DNA of 64,000 nt, taken from positions 3,848,001-3,912,000 of the forward strand of contig NC_018025.1 of the NCBI RefSeq assembly GCF_000266945.1, read 5' to 3'. Positions 10,008 to 18,062 of the stretch are shown here, piece by piece (the stretch's first letter is position 1; every line of letters begins with the position of its first letter). The position numbers and the translations under genes are program-made. Below the pieces are notes generated by a model. That model was given only the letters and a program-made list of their open reading frames with translations. It was not told the DNA's origin and did no database searches. Source of the stretch: Desulfomonile tiedjei DSM 6799. Lineage in GTDB: Bacteria > Desulfobacterota > Desulfomonilia > Desulfomonilales > Desulfomonilaceae.

Positions 10008-11861
10008 CTACACGGCAGGATCGTACTTCCAGAGTTCCGTGCCAAAGATGAGGTCAGTCCCTACGAAATACAGATCACCGCTGTCAGACCAAAATAAGTT
10101 GTATTGAGGGGGCATGCCGTGAAAAATCTGTGTTACCTCAGAACCGTTGTATTTGTAGCTGTCGAAAAGGCCATTTATCGGATCAATGGCGCTGAAGTAA
10201 ATCTCATTCTGATATACTACAGGGGAGGCGGACATTCCGCCAAAATTCGGAATAATGTTATTCGCTAACACCGTTTGGGCTGAACCGTCATATTGGTGCA
10301 GATCCAATCCCATTGCACCCTGAGTCAAGAAGCAGAGATGGCCGTCAATTCTGCCAAGCCATTGCATAACATTGGTAGCCACAACAATGTCCATGCCGTC
10401 GTGAAGTTGATGCAAAGACAAGCCGGTTGTATCTGACCGCGTGAAATACACCTCGCTATTAAATTCCGTAACAGTGATAAATTGGCCTGCGCTCAATACC
10501 TGAGAGGTATAGGCTCCATCATACTTGTATAGATTGCCTCCCATATTGAAATAGAGGTCCACACCATCACCGCCAAGAAATGCGTAATTGAGGGCAGCCC
10601 CGCTACCATCGAAGACTTTGGTAGTCGATAAACCATTATCTTTATATAGATCCCAGCACATGGCGGCATCCTGAGCGAAGAAGTACCCACCGTCAGAAGT
10701 TCGAACAACGTACCTGGGGTCCACGTTTCCATCAAAAACTAAGCTAACTGAGGTCCCGTCATACTCATACAGATCATATCCACCTGTTGTCGCGTCCAGG
10801 GATTTGAAATAAAAGGGTATGGTACCGGACGGTTCCATCACATACGGGTTCATCGGGTTGTAAGCAGGAGGCTGCCACCACACATTACCATCAAAGACCA
10901 TGTTCAAAGAGGATCCGTCGTACTCGTACAGGTCTATTCCACCGCCGGAATCTGAGATTGGGAGATACAACGCATCGCCAGCAACAAATGACCAGAAGGT
11001 TCCCACATATGGAAGAACTGACTCGGATGGGCCTTCAAAAGCTACAGTCAACGCGGACCCATCGAATTTCATACAATCCCAGTCTCCTGGGGTAGGGCCG
11101 GCAATCACAAAATAGAGATCATCATTATAGATTACAGATCCTAATAGATATGCACTAGTTGTATCGACCTCATAAATCAGATTGGCTGAATATCCGTTAT
11201 AACCATAAATTCCGATGTGTTCGGAATCAGCTCCTTGGAAATAAAGGTAACCGTCAGCTTCCCCAATGATGGTGATGTTTGAATACTCCCACCCGGGGGC
11301 GAAATCCAGCGCCAGTGTTGTGCCCTCAGGCTGATGCCCCAGGTTTATCCAGGTACCGCTTGAATTGATATAGACATCACCGGTCCAATGATCGCGATAA
11401 AAGTAGTGTGCATCGTCAGCATAATAGGACGTTCCATTCCAATCATTCAAAACCCAGTATGAATGAGTATCATCGTAATACCAGGAAAACGCTGTCTCCC
11501 AATGATTATCTACAATGTCATCCCACCAGAACCACAGGCTCGTGGAAGTCTCATATGCCCAGTATTGATGATCTCCCTTATACCAGAAATCAAATCCGTT
11601 CTCGTTCTTGAACCACCAGCCATCACTCTCATTCCACCACCAGCCGGTGTTCTGGTTCCACCACCAGCCGGTATTCTCGTTAAACCACCAGCCGGAACCC
11701 GTGTCCTCATACCACCATCCGTTTCCGGCAGAGATCCAGCCGAGACTGTCAACGTGTTGGGCATCGCCCTGTGAATCCTGCACATCTTGGACGTCATTGA
11801 CAGCACCATCCAGGACGATTCTCTCTTCTAACTGCTCCATTACGAGCCCGTGATGAATCAT
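10008..11861 (-). CDS. Trp-rich, repeat-containing probable surface protein
   Basis: 617 residues. The N-terminus MEQLEERIVLDGAV resembles the LEPR-XLL motif found at the start of many large exported adhesins; no classical signal peptide is seen. Residues ~40-175 are strikingly aromatic, with near-tandem units such as NTGWWWNQNTGWWWN followed by further Trp/Tyr-rich segments. From about residue 185 to the end run repeated ~45-60-residue units built around (Y/H)xYDGS and GD(L/G)YF, as in a beta-propeller or ELWKYD-type repeat protein. Function is unknown; a cell-surface or carbohydrate-binding role is inference from repeats and aromatics. ATG at 11861; isolated gene with long flanking gaps. 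Confidence 0.75.
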   Translation of the reverse strand: MIHHGLVMEQLEERIVLDGAVNDVQDVQDSQGDAQHVDSLGWISAGNGWWYEDTGSGWWFNENTGWWWNQNTGWWWNESDGWWFKNENGFDFWYKGDHQYWAYETSTSLWFWWDDIVDNHWETAFSWYYDDTHSYWVLNDWNGTSYYADDAHYFYRDHWTGDVYINSSGTWINLGHQPEGTTLALDFAPGWEYSNITIIGEADGYLYFQGADSEHIGIYGYNGYSANLIYEVDTTSAYLLGSVIYNDDLYFVIAGPTPGDWDCMKFDGSALTVAFEGPSESVLPYVGTFWSFVAGDALYLPISDSGGGIDLYEYDGSSLNMVFDGNVWWQPPAYNPMNPYVMEPSGTIPFYFKSLDATTGGYDLYEYDGTSVSLVFDGNVDPRYVVRTSDGGYFFAQDAAMCWDLYKDNGLSTTKVFDGSGAALNYAFLGGDGVDLYFNMGGNLYKYDGAYTSQVLSAGQFITVTEFNSEVYFTRSDTTGLSLHQLHDGMDIVVATNVMQWLGRIDGHLCFLTQGAMGLDLHQYDGSAQTVLANNIIPNFGGMSASPVVYQNEIYFSAIDPINGLFDSYKYNGSEVTQIFHGMPPQYNLFWSDSGDLYFVGTDLIFGTELWKYDPAV

Positions 11862-12334
11862 GCAAGAGCCTCCCTTCTCTAAATTGGATACAAGAAAACT
11901 TGTAACCTAATATCTTTAACGGCATCGAAAGCCCGATATCGCGATTTCGAGTTGTCTGAATGTTGTTTTCATGGGCCAGACAGTCACTCGAAATGGCGAC
12001 ACATTTCGGCGCGGTCCCCCTAATCGTCCCTGCCGTTCAAGATCAGTAATGGTTTTAATTACCTGAAAATGCCCCTCTTCGGATCAACCAAAATAAACGT
12101 GTTGAAGCACAGTGAGATCTGTCCCCCGATCTTGGAACGTACGGCGGCTCATGTTAGCTGTCAAGTAAATTTATCGTGTGACTGTTAATATGCGCTTAAC
12201 AGCATTAACATTTGCCCCTTGTACTATTCAATTCGTAAATTTCGCTCTATTTTCGTCCGCACGCAAAGCGCCCTAACCGAACCTATCCTCATCTTTCGAG
12301 CAGTAGCGGTGCTTTTCAATATCTTTGGCACAAA
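11862..12334. other. Intergenic region, nothing recognised
   Basis: 473 bases between two minus-strand genes. AT-richer than its neighbours, with no open frame worth calling and no clear hairpin. It probably contains the promoter of the Trp-rich protein gene. Confidence 0.5.
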
Positions 12335-12721
12335 TTAAATCAGACTTGCTTGTCGCTCCAAAAGCAACTCTTTGAGAACAGACCTGTGGCATCTGTTTTC
12401 ATCTTCGCAATAACAACCAATGGACATATCGGTCTGATGGGATAGTGCGGCCAACAGGTCCAAAATCTTACTTGCCTCGGATTCACGCATTTCGGAGCGA
12501 AACTTCTTCTTGAATGCTGCCCATGAAGCTTCATCATGAGCTGTTCTCGCCTCCTTCATCAGGTCCGGACTGGGGGAAAGATTGGGCAGCCAGACATCAT
12601 AAAAGTCCCTTGTTGCGAATTCTGATTTCGGAACACCCCGGGGAGGTCTGCGGACTGTTCCGATGCGAAGCCCTTCGCCCGGTTCTCTGGGAGATCCGAG
12701 TCTCACGACACGAATAGCCAT
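12335..12721 (-). CDS. DUF488 family protein
   Basis: 128-residue protein of the DUF488 (YeaO-like, COG3189) family of unknown function. Family signs: the N-terminal RLGSPREPGEGLRIGTVRRPPRGVPK region, a DVWLPNLSPS segment and the C-terminal cysteine cluster CYCEDENRCHRS. Length is normal for the family. ATG at 12721. It lies downstream of the molybdopterin oxidoreductase on the same strand, 252 bases away, with no evident coupling. No membrane or export signal. Confidence 0.88.
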   Translation of the reverse strand: MAIRVVRLGSPREPGEGLRIGTVRRPPRGVPKSEFATRDFYDVWLPNLSPSPDLMKEARTAHDEASWAAFKKKFRSEMRESEASKILDLLAALSHQTDMSIGCYCEDENRCHRSVLKELLLERQASLI

Positions 12722-12973
12722 GGTGACTCCTTTCGGCCCTGTGCCAATGGGCCGAGTCGATCCAAAGGAAAGTGGAAAAAAAGGAATACGTGACAGGAAC
12801 TCCGCCCTCTTCCTGCGAGAAGCGGAGTTCCACCAGAGGCATCAGCAACTCGGAATCAGGAAGACCGAACAGCACCGGGTGCGAAGTCTTCCGATCGACT
12901 TTCATACACATTTTGCTCGGACACGATCGCTCCTCTTTCTGAGCCTTCAACCGATGTTCTCCCAATCTCCAAT

Positions 12974-15211
12974 TCAGATCTTTTCCACTCTGCAGGCGAT
13001 ATATTTGTGGAGCGGTGTTGCAGCCAGTCTATCCCTATGGGCTCTGTGGGCGAGCCGGTTCACGTTTGCCCCGTATGTTTGACCGTTAAAGACAAGTCCA
13101 AAGCCATGTGGCATGACCACCTGGCCGGCTCTTGCTTTATCGGTTACTTCAGCAGCGATCTCTTCATAGCCTGCTTGAGTGGTTACTCGAACCATGTCTC
13201 CATCTCGAACTCCGATCTTCTCGGCATCCGACGGATGAATCAGGAGGGTACACACCTGCTTCCCTTCATTCCATGCGGGATCTCGCATGATAGTGTTCGC
13301 GTTGTGGTCGAAATGTCGTCCGCCTACCAATATGAAGGGGTAATCAGGGAGCGGCTGGAGAGCCTTTTCCTCGGTTTGAGGATCTATACTCTGAACCCAA
13401 TCAGCCATCTCAGGGACGTACAGTTCGATTTTTCCGTGCTCGGTGCGGACAGCCTCAAGTCCGTTGTCGACATCGCATTTTCCGATCCACAATCCCTCAG
13501 GATGGTCAAGAATTGCCTTGAAGATCTCTTCGCCCATTGTCATCCCGGGATTGAACCCAGCTCGAGTCGCTTGTTCACGGAAGGACTTCGGAGCTGTCTG
13601 GAGCAGTCCCCAGAGTGCGGCCAGGTTCATTGAGCCCATTTCCTTGCCCAGGGTCTTTGCGAGGATAAAAGGTAAGACTTTCTGCGCCTTCGGTTCCGAA
13701 GCGGCGTATTGCATGAGTGCCATGCCGAATTGGAGCCGGTCTTTCCCGGCAGCTTCATATAACGATTCGGGAATGTCCGGGAGAAGACCCAATTTGTCTG
13801 CCAATCGTACGAATATCTCGCTTTCCTCAAGTTGCGCTCCACGGGGCTCAACCACCGGTCTGCGCATCTGGAAGAATATCTCGGGGTAATTCCAGGAAAA
13901 GAACGCTGCATCCCACTTTTCATACGCCGATCGTGCAGGAAGCACATAGTGGGATAGCACCGCTGTCTCGGTCATTGCCACTTCGATGGTAACGAGCAGA
14001 TCAAGCTCCTTGAAAGCATTCTCATAGGCGGTCGTATCCGCGTACGATCTCAACGGGTTCGATCCGCTGACAATTACAGCTCTCAGGCGCTCTGCTTTGT
14101 CGCTCAGTATCTCTTCAGGCATTACGTTGGGCGGGAACACTCCCATGATTGCCGGAAAGCCTGTCTCCACGGTCCGCCACGTTTTGGGATCGCGTTCATC
14201 CGAGTGGGCTCCCAAAGGCATGAGGGAGCCGGGAAGCACGTTTCCTCCAGGCACCCCGATTCTCCCACATATGGCCAAGAGAAGGATCTGCAGGTAAGTG
14301 ACCAACGTACTGTGGCGATTCATGTACACGCCGAGATCAGGGTGAAGCGACGACTTTCTGGTTGCGAAGAGTCTGCAGAATTCCCGAACCTCCTCGAAGT
14401 CCAGCTCGCACACTTTCAGGGCGGCTTTCGCATCGAATCCTTCAAACCACGGACGAATCTCATCGAAACCTGCTACATGCTTCGCTATGTAATCCGCATT
14501 GTGCCAACCTTCTTCGAGGATTATCGAGATCATTGCACGAGTCATTAATGCGTCGGTCCCGGGTCTCAGCGCCAGGTGTATATCGGCACGTTCAGCGGTT
14601 TCAGACTTACGCGGGTCGATAACTACAAGCAGCTTGTCCGGATCTTCGGAAATCCTCTTCAAATGCCGCCGAGCCTGAGGAATCTGATGGCTCATCCATC
14701 CGTTCCAGCCTATGGCTACGAGCATGTCGGTATGGTGATCGTCAGGAATCATGAACTGATACTGGCGACCGAGAGTGCGCCCGATTCCCCAGAAGATGCC
14801 GGTCAACTCCTGGCCCAAAGCGTTGTAGTGATACCTGGAGCCCAGGCCCCGAAGTAGTCGCACGCCGAATGCTGCTTCAAAATGACAGGCCTGACCTCCT
14901 CCTCCCATGTATGCTAAAGCTCTTGATCCATGTTGGTCGACAACACTTTTAAGTTTAAAGGCAATCTCATCTATGGCCTGATCCCAGGAGATTTCCTCAA
15001 AACCTGCCCCAACCTTCTTGAGAGGGTGTTTGAGTCGATCCGCGTGATGCTGGTAGTGCGCTACCTGCAGTCCTTTTCTGCAGACGTATCCTTCACTTCG
15101 AGGATTATCTTTGTCGGGTTTGACCTTGACGATGCGATTGTCCTGGATCTCTACCTCAAGGCCGCAATTCTGGGCACAACATACGCACGTAGTTTTTTGC
15201 CATGATCCCAT
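12974..15211 (-). CDS. Molybdopterin-dependent oxidoreductase, catalytic subunit
   Basis: 745-residue member of the prokaryotic molybdopterin oxidoreductase superfamily. The N-terminus carries a 4Fe-4S site (CVCCAQNC then C in GYVCRKG), followed by the large bis-MGD-binding region and the C-terminal molydop-binding beta-barrel (HPSDAEKIGVRDGDMVRV, MPHGFGLVFNG). No twin-arginine signal, so it should be cytoplasmic. In the stretch where the molybdenum ligand (Cys, Sec or Ser) is expected I see NALGQELTGIFWGIG, with none of these residues, so the ligand or substrate class is unclear. No electron-transfer or membrane subunit is adjacent. It lies downstream of a MarR regulator gene, and a MarR-type half-palindrome lies in its leader (15307-15320), suggesting regulation by that protein. 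Confidence 0.88.
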   Translation of the reverse strand: MGSWQKTTCVCCAQNCGLEVEIQDNRIVKVKPDKDNPRSEGYVCRKGLQVAHYQHHADRLKHPLKKVGAGFEEISWDQAIDEIAFKLKSVVDQHGSRALAYMGGGGQACHFEAAFGVRLLRGLGSRYHYNALGQELTGIFWGIGRTLGRQYQFMIPDDHHTDMLVAIGWNGWMSHQIPQARRHLKRISEDPDKLLVVIDPRKSETAERADIHLALRPGTDALMTRAMISIILEEGWHNADYIAKHVAGFDEIRPWFEGFDAKAALKVCELDFEEVREFCRLFATRKSSLHPDLGVYMNRHSTLVTYLQILLLAICGRIGVPGGNVLPGSLMPLGAHSDERDPKTWRTVETGFPAIMGVFPPNVMPEEILSDKAERLRAVIVSGSNPLRSYADTTAYENAFKELDLLVTIEVAMTETAVLSHYVLPARSAYEKWDAAFFSWNYPEIFFQMRRPVVEPRGAQLEESEIFVRLADKLGLLPDIPESLYEAAGKDRLQFGMALMQYAASEPKAQKVLPFILAKTLGKEMGSMNLAALWGLLQTAPKSFREQATRAGFNPGMTMGEEIFKAILDHPEGLWIGKCDVDNGLEAVRTEHGKIELYVPEMADWVQSIDPQTEEKALQPLPDYPFILVGGRHFDHNANTIMRDPAWNEGKQVCTLLIHPSDAEKIGVRDGDMVRVTTQAGYEEIAAEVTDKARAGQVVMPHGFGLVFNGQTYGANVNRLAHRAHRDRLAATPLHKYIACRVEKI

Positions 15212-15306
15212 TTCAAATCCTTTCTACGATTTGTCCCTCTGCCATACGGTTCCTGGTTGATGCGGCGATTCCGGAGCAAGGTCCGGCTCGTACATCCGAA
15301 CAACTA

Positions 15307-15320
15307 GTTTGCATACAAGA
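15307..15320. promoter_or_regulatory. Probable MarR operator in front of the oxidoreductase gene
   Basis: GTTTGCATACAAGA resembles the perfect palindrome TCTTGTATACAAGA at 15761-15774 (11 of 14 positions, including the ATACAAGA half). It lies about 95 bases upstream of the oxidoreductase start at 15211, just past the 3' end of the marR-like gene. Confidence 0.55.
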
Positions 15321-15338
15321 CAATCTGTCAAAAAAATT

Positions 15339-15755
15339 TCAACCCTCAAGATCTTTGAGCAGTCTTTTGAGAAGCACCTTCTCTTCAGTAGAGAGATTCT
15401 TTAGAACTTCTTCATTGGATCTTTGTTGCCGTTCCCCCATCTGCTCTTCGAGCTCTTTGGTCATGTCACTCAAATAGAGTCTCAAAGAGCGGCGATCCAC
15501 TTCATCTGTCTGCTTGACTATCCATCCTTTTTCCGCCAATCTCTCCAGCACGCCCGACAGCGTAGCGCTGTCAAGCACGAGCTTCTTGCCGAGTTCTCCG
15601 GAAGATATTCCCTCCTCTTCTCTCAGTGCAGCGATGACCAGCACTTGAATGGGCGTCAACCCGTAATCGGCCATACATTTTTTCAGGGTTCCGTGTGCCT
15701 TCTGGTAGGCTTTCGCCAACAGGAACACAATGCAGTCAGAATATTGAACCATCAC
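15339..15755 (-). CDS. MarR-family transcriptional regulator
   Basis: 138-residue winged-helix regulator, normal MarR length. An N-terminal dimerisation helix (SDCIVFLLAKAYQKAH) is followed by the DNA-binding core (YGLTPIQVLVIAALREEEGISSGELGKKL), the recognition helix region (LDSATLSGVLERLAEKGWIVKQ), the wing DEVDRRSLRLYLSD and a C-terminal helix. A perfect 14-bp palindrome lies directly upstream of its start, and a variant sits before the downstream oxidoreductase gene, pointing to autoregulation and control of that enzyme by an unknown ligand. MarR proteins usually repress; whether this one does is inference. Confidence 0.9.
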   Translation of the reverse strand: MMVQYSDCIVFLLAKAYQKAHGTLKKCMADYGLTPIQVLVIAALREEEGISSGELGKKLVLDSATLSGVLERLAEKGWIVKQTDEVDRRSLRLYLSDMTKELEEQMGERQQRSNEEVLKNLSTEEKVLLKRLLKDLEG

Positions 15756-15760
15756 AATCC

Positions 15761-15774
15761 TCTTGTATACAAGA
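15761..15774. promoter_or_regulatory. Perfect palindromic operator upstream of marR-like gene
   Basis: TCTTGTATACAAGA is its own reverse complement and begins 6 bases upstream of the regulator's start codon (15755). Size and base composition suit a MarR-dimer site; binding here would block translation initiation or transcription of its own gene. Confidence 0.65.
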
Positions 15775-15927
15775 TATTTGAGACCTGTTAGGTTGTCAAG
15801 GAGAATTTCTTTTCTTATGGTAAAGCTTCAGTTATTCGCTGGAGCAATTATGATGGGTATAGTTGATGGAGAAAAAGAGAATTTGAAGATTAGCATATGG
15901 CGAGGTCTCAGACAGACCTCTCTCAAT

Positions 15928-16266
15928 CTATGAAGCGGTCTTACAGGACATAGCACTATCCTCAAACACAGGCGATTTAGATCCATGTTCTCTCATGAAT
16001 CCTAACCATTGATTTATCTTGATGTACACGTTTCTGTAGACATCACGTGGAGGATCAGTGAAATCTCCATATTCGAGTTTCAAGACATCCTTTTCAGAAA
16101 GACCCAAGACTTCCCCGAATCGCTTTCTGGACATTTTAAGTTTTTCTCGGAGTAGAAATATTCGATGTCCTGTCTCTAATCGATCATGTACCTCGTCCAG
16201 TTTTGACAGGAATTCAGGATCTTTTTCTATGAATTCTGCGACAGAGTCGTCTAGTGTTATTGGCAT
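15928..16266 (-). CDS. HigA-like XRE-family antitoxin
   Basis: 112 residues from the ATG at 16266, which has GAGGA about ten bases upstream; an ATG at 16314 would add 16 basic residues. Residues ~35-75 form a helix-turn-helix (LREKLKMSRKRFGEVLGLSEKDVLKLEYG) like the XRE antitoxins of HigBA modules, which bind the toxin and repress the operon. It follows and overlaps the HigB-like tail of the damaged toxin gene at 16214-16791, the usual toxin-first order for higBA. The reading frame is intact, although its partner toxin is not. Confidence 0.72.
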   Translation of the reverse strand: MPITLDDSVAEFIEKDPEFLSKLDEVHDRLETGHRIFLLREKLKMSRKRFGEVLGLSEKDVLKLEYGDFTDPPRDVYRNVYIKINQWLGFMREHGSKSPVFEDSAMSCKTAS

Positions 16267-16791
16267 TGTCTCGTTTCCTCTTTTTGCGCTGTCCTTCTTT
16301 CTTTTTCTTGGCATCTTTGGTGTCTTTTTTCTTGAAGCGCTTTTGATGATCTTTCATTCTCTCTAGGGCGATCTGACGTTCCTTGGAAGGAGTTTTGTTT
16401 GTCTTCTTGATGAAACCATGACAGACAACAGCTTTTTCCTCCTCAAAAAGTAGATGAGCCGGTACCAAATGTCTCGGTAATATATTCTTATTTGAAAAAG
16501 TCCATCTCCAAGAGATTCAAAGTGGTCAGGATAATCCTGCCAGACGAGAGGTCCACCTATCTCCAGTTTCTTCATCCGGTCAATTAGCTTGAGTCTAGCT
16601 CCACCATCTATCCGTTGAATTTCGCGATAGACTTTGGATGAACTCAGTGGATTCCGCCTGATTCCTTCCAGACAAACGTAGAGCATTCGCAGGAACTCTT
16701 CACCGAGGCCGGGAGCTTTGTCTTCATACCATCTGTATGCGGTAACAACATCTTCTTCTACGTCCGGAAGAAAACGGAGGACATACCTCAT
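16214..16791 (-). pseudogene. ParE-like/HigB-like chimeric toxin gene, frameshifted
   Basis: Residues 1-~55 (RYVLRFLPDVEEDVVTAYRW onward, to RRNPLSSSK) look like the first half of a ParE/RelE toxin. Residues ~56-116 (ARLKLIDRMKKLE, LGDGLFQIRIYYRDIWYRLI) look like a Gp49/HigB toxin. After YFL the frame runs into unrelated sequence and stops at 16363. The expected HigB tail (FEEEKAVVCHGFIKKTNKTP) continues in the -1 frame to 16214. A single T lost from the run at 16445-16449 (minus-strand sense) would restore YFFEEEKAVV. So two toxin genes appear to have recombined and the hybrid then lost its frame. A sequencing error or programmed -1 slippage at the short T run are alternatives. Antitoxins of both types flank it. 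Confidence 0.7.
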
Positions 16792-17009
16792 TTCCTTTTC
16801 TCTACGCGGGTTTGAAGTTCTTCTAAAGAGAGAAGGTTTCCCGGACCCGATTCATAGGAATCGAGCCTTCTCTCCAGTTCATCTTTATGGCTTTGAGGAA
16901 CGACCAGGCTAGATTCGTCACCAGCTATACTATCCCACAGATCTTCTACCAAGAGGATCTTTTCCGGTGTACTGAGCCCGGCAATTTCGGGAATATCAGT
17001 GAGCCGCAT
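16788..17009 (-). CDS. Addiction-module antitoxin (ParE partner)
   Basis: 73 residues matching the short 'putative addiction module component' family (TIGR02574 type): EKILLVEDLWDSIAGDE, then a HKDELERRLDSYESGPG segment and a C-terminal LEELQTRVEKRK helix. The stop codon overlaps the ATG of the ParE-like toxin head by 4 bases, so the two were translated together. The antitoxin is intact although its toxin is chimeric and frameshifted. It would act by binding the toxin; whether it still has a target is open. Confidence 0.82.
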   Translation of the reverse strand: MRLTDIPEIAGLSTPEKILLVEDLWDSIAGDESSLVVPQSHKDELERRLDSYESGPGNLLSLEELQTRVEKRK

Positions 17010-17264
17010 TGCGTTCTTCCTCTCAACAAACTAATGGATTTCGTGTTACGACAGGAACGATTCCTCAGTCTTTTATTCATGATTCCGACTGAAAGGTCAA
17101 GTATCAGACCACTGATCACGCTTCAACCATTTACCGAATGGGATTCCGCGAGATTCCGGCACACCACACTTAGTTCAATTCGCCTGCCCCTTTTTCTCCT
17201 GACTTTTTCTTCCGAGGCTTCGGGCGATCAGCTTCTCAAGTCGACCTATGAACTCGTCGCCACC

Positions 17265-17987
17265 TCAAGCTTGCTCCGGCTGTTCGCCGGCCGTCTCCTG
17301 CTGCGCTTCTTTGAGGCTCTTTCTTGCAACGCGTGTTATGAAGGTGACGACGACTATGGTCGCGACCAGCCCCACCCAGTAATACACCTGCCCGGTGCGG
17401 CCCGCTTCGACGCTTCCGGAAGCCACCTCAGCCAGGGATCTGGCAGCGGACCCGAAATAGACATACATCAGACCGCCCGGGATCATGCCCAGGAAAGAGG
17501 CCAAAGCATAGTTGCGGAATGATACTTTCGTGAGACCGAGTGCGTAGTTAAGGATGTTGAAAGGAAATACGGGACTGAGCCGAAGGAGAAACACGATCTT
17601 GAATCCTTCCCGACCGACCGCCTCATCTACGGCGGCAAACTTCGGATTTCCGGCTACTTTCGCTGCAATCCAGGCACGGCCGAAGGTCCGCCCCACCAGG
17701 AAGGCTGCACAGGCTCCAAGAGTTGCACCCAGCCATGCGCTCAAGAAACCGATGGGAACTCCGAACAGGAATCCTGCTGCAAGGGTGAGAACCGATCCCG
17801 GCAGTAAAAAGACACAGGCCGCAATATAGAATAATGTGACGAAAAACGGCCCCCACGGGCCAAGCTCCTGAATCCACTGCAAGACAGTCAACATGTGCTG
17901 CCTCACTGAAGGCAGAGAAACTCCCCAGATGATAATTCCCGCAACAAGTCCAACCAGTAACAACACAAGAATCGATTTCAATCTCAT
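17265..17987 (-). CDS. VTT-domain (TVP38/TMEM64, DedA-like) membrane protein
   Basis: 240-residue polytopic inner-membrane protein. A first membrane segment (residues ~5-23) is followed by several hydrophobic spans around ~48-70, ~75-105, ~135-165 and ~195-218. Core signatures of the SNARE-associated/VTT family are FLLPGSVLTLAAGFLFG, GATLGACAAFLVGRTFGR and the conserved RLSPVFPFNILNYALGLT. Members are thought to act in membrane lipid handling; the specific substrate is not evident. The C-terminus is charged and Gln/Glu-rich. It lies upstream of nothing obviously related; the dsbD-like gene on the same strand ends up in front of it by 75 bases, so cotranscription is possible. Confidence 0.9.
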   Translation of the reverse strand: MRLKSILVLLLVGLVAGIIIWGVSLPSVRQHMLTVLQWIQELGPWGPFFVTLFYIAACVFLLPGSVLTLAAGFLFGVPIGFLSAWLGATLGACAAFLVGRTFGRAWIAAKVAGNPKFAAVDEAVGREGFKIVFLLRLSPVFPFNILNYALGLTKVSFRNYALASFLGMIPGGLMYVYFGSAARSLAEVASGSVEAGRTGQVYYWVGLVATIVVVTFITRVARKSLKEAQQETAGEQPEQA

Positions 17988-18062
17988 TGGAAAACCCGGT
18001 CCTTTACGACATTACCCTGGCGTTCGTGCATGAACAATGTTCTTCCTCAACAGTACGGACAT

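Noticed and set aside
16214-16468. Lys/Arg-rich 84-residue protein as a gene of its own
   Set aside because: Its N-terminal half is the missing HigB tail in the -1 frame and there is no ribosome site at its ATG; treated as part of the broken toxin gene.
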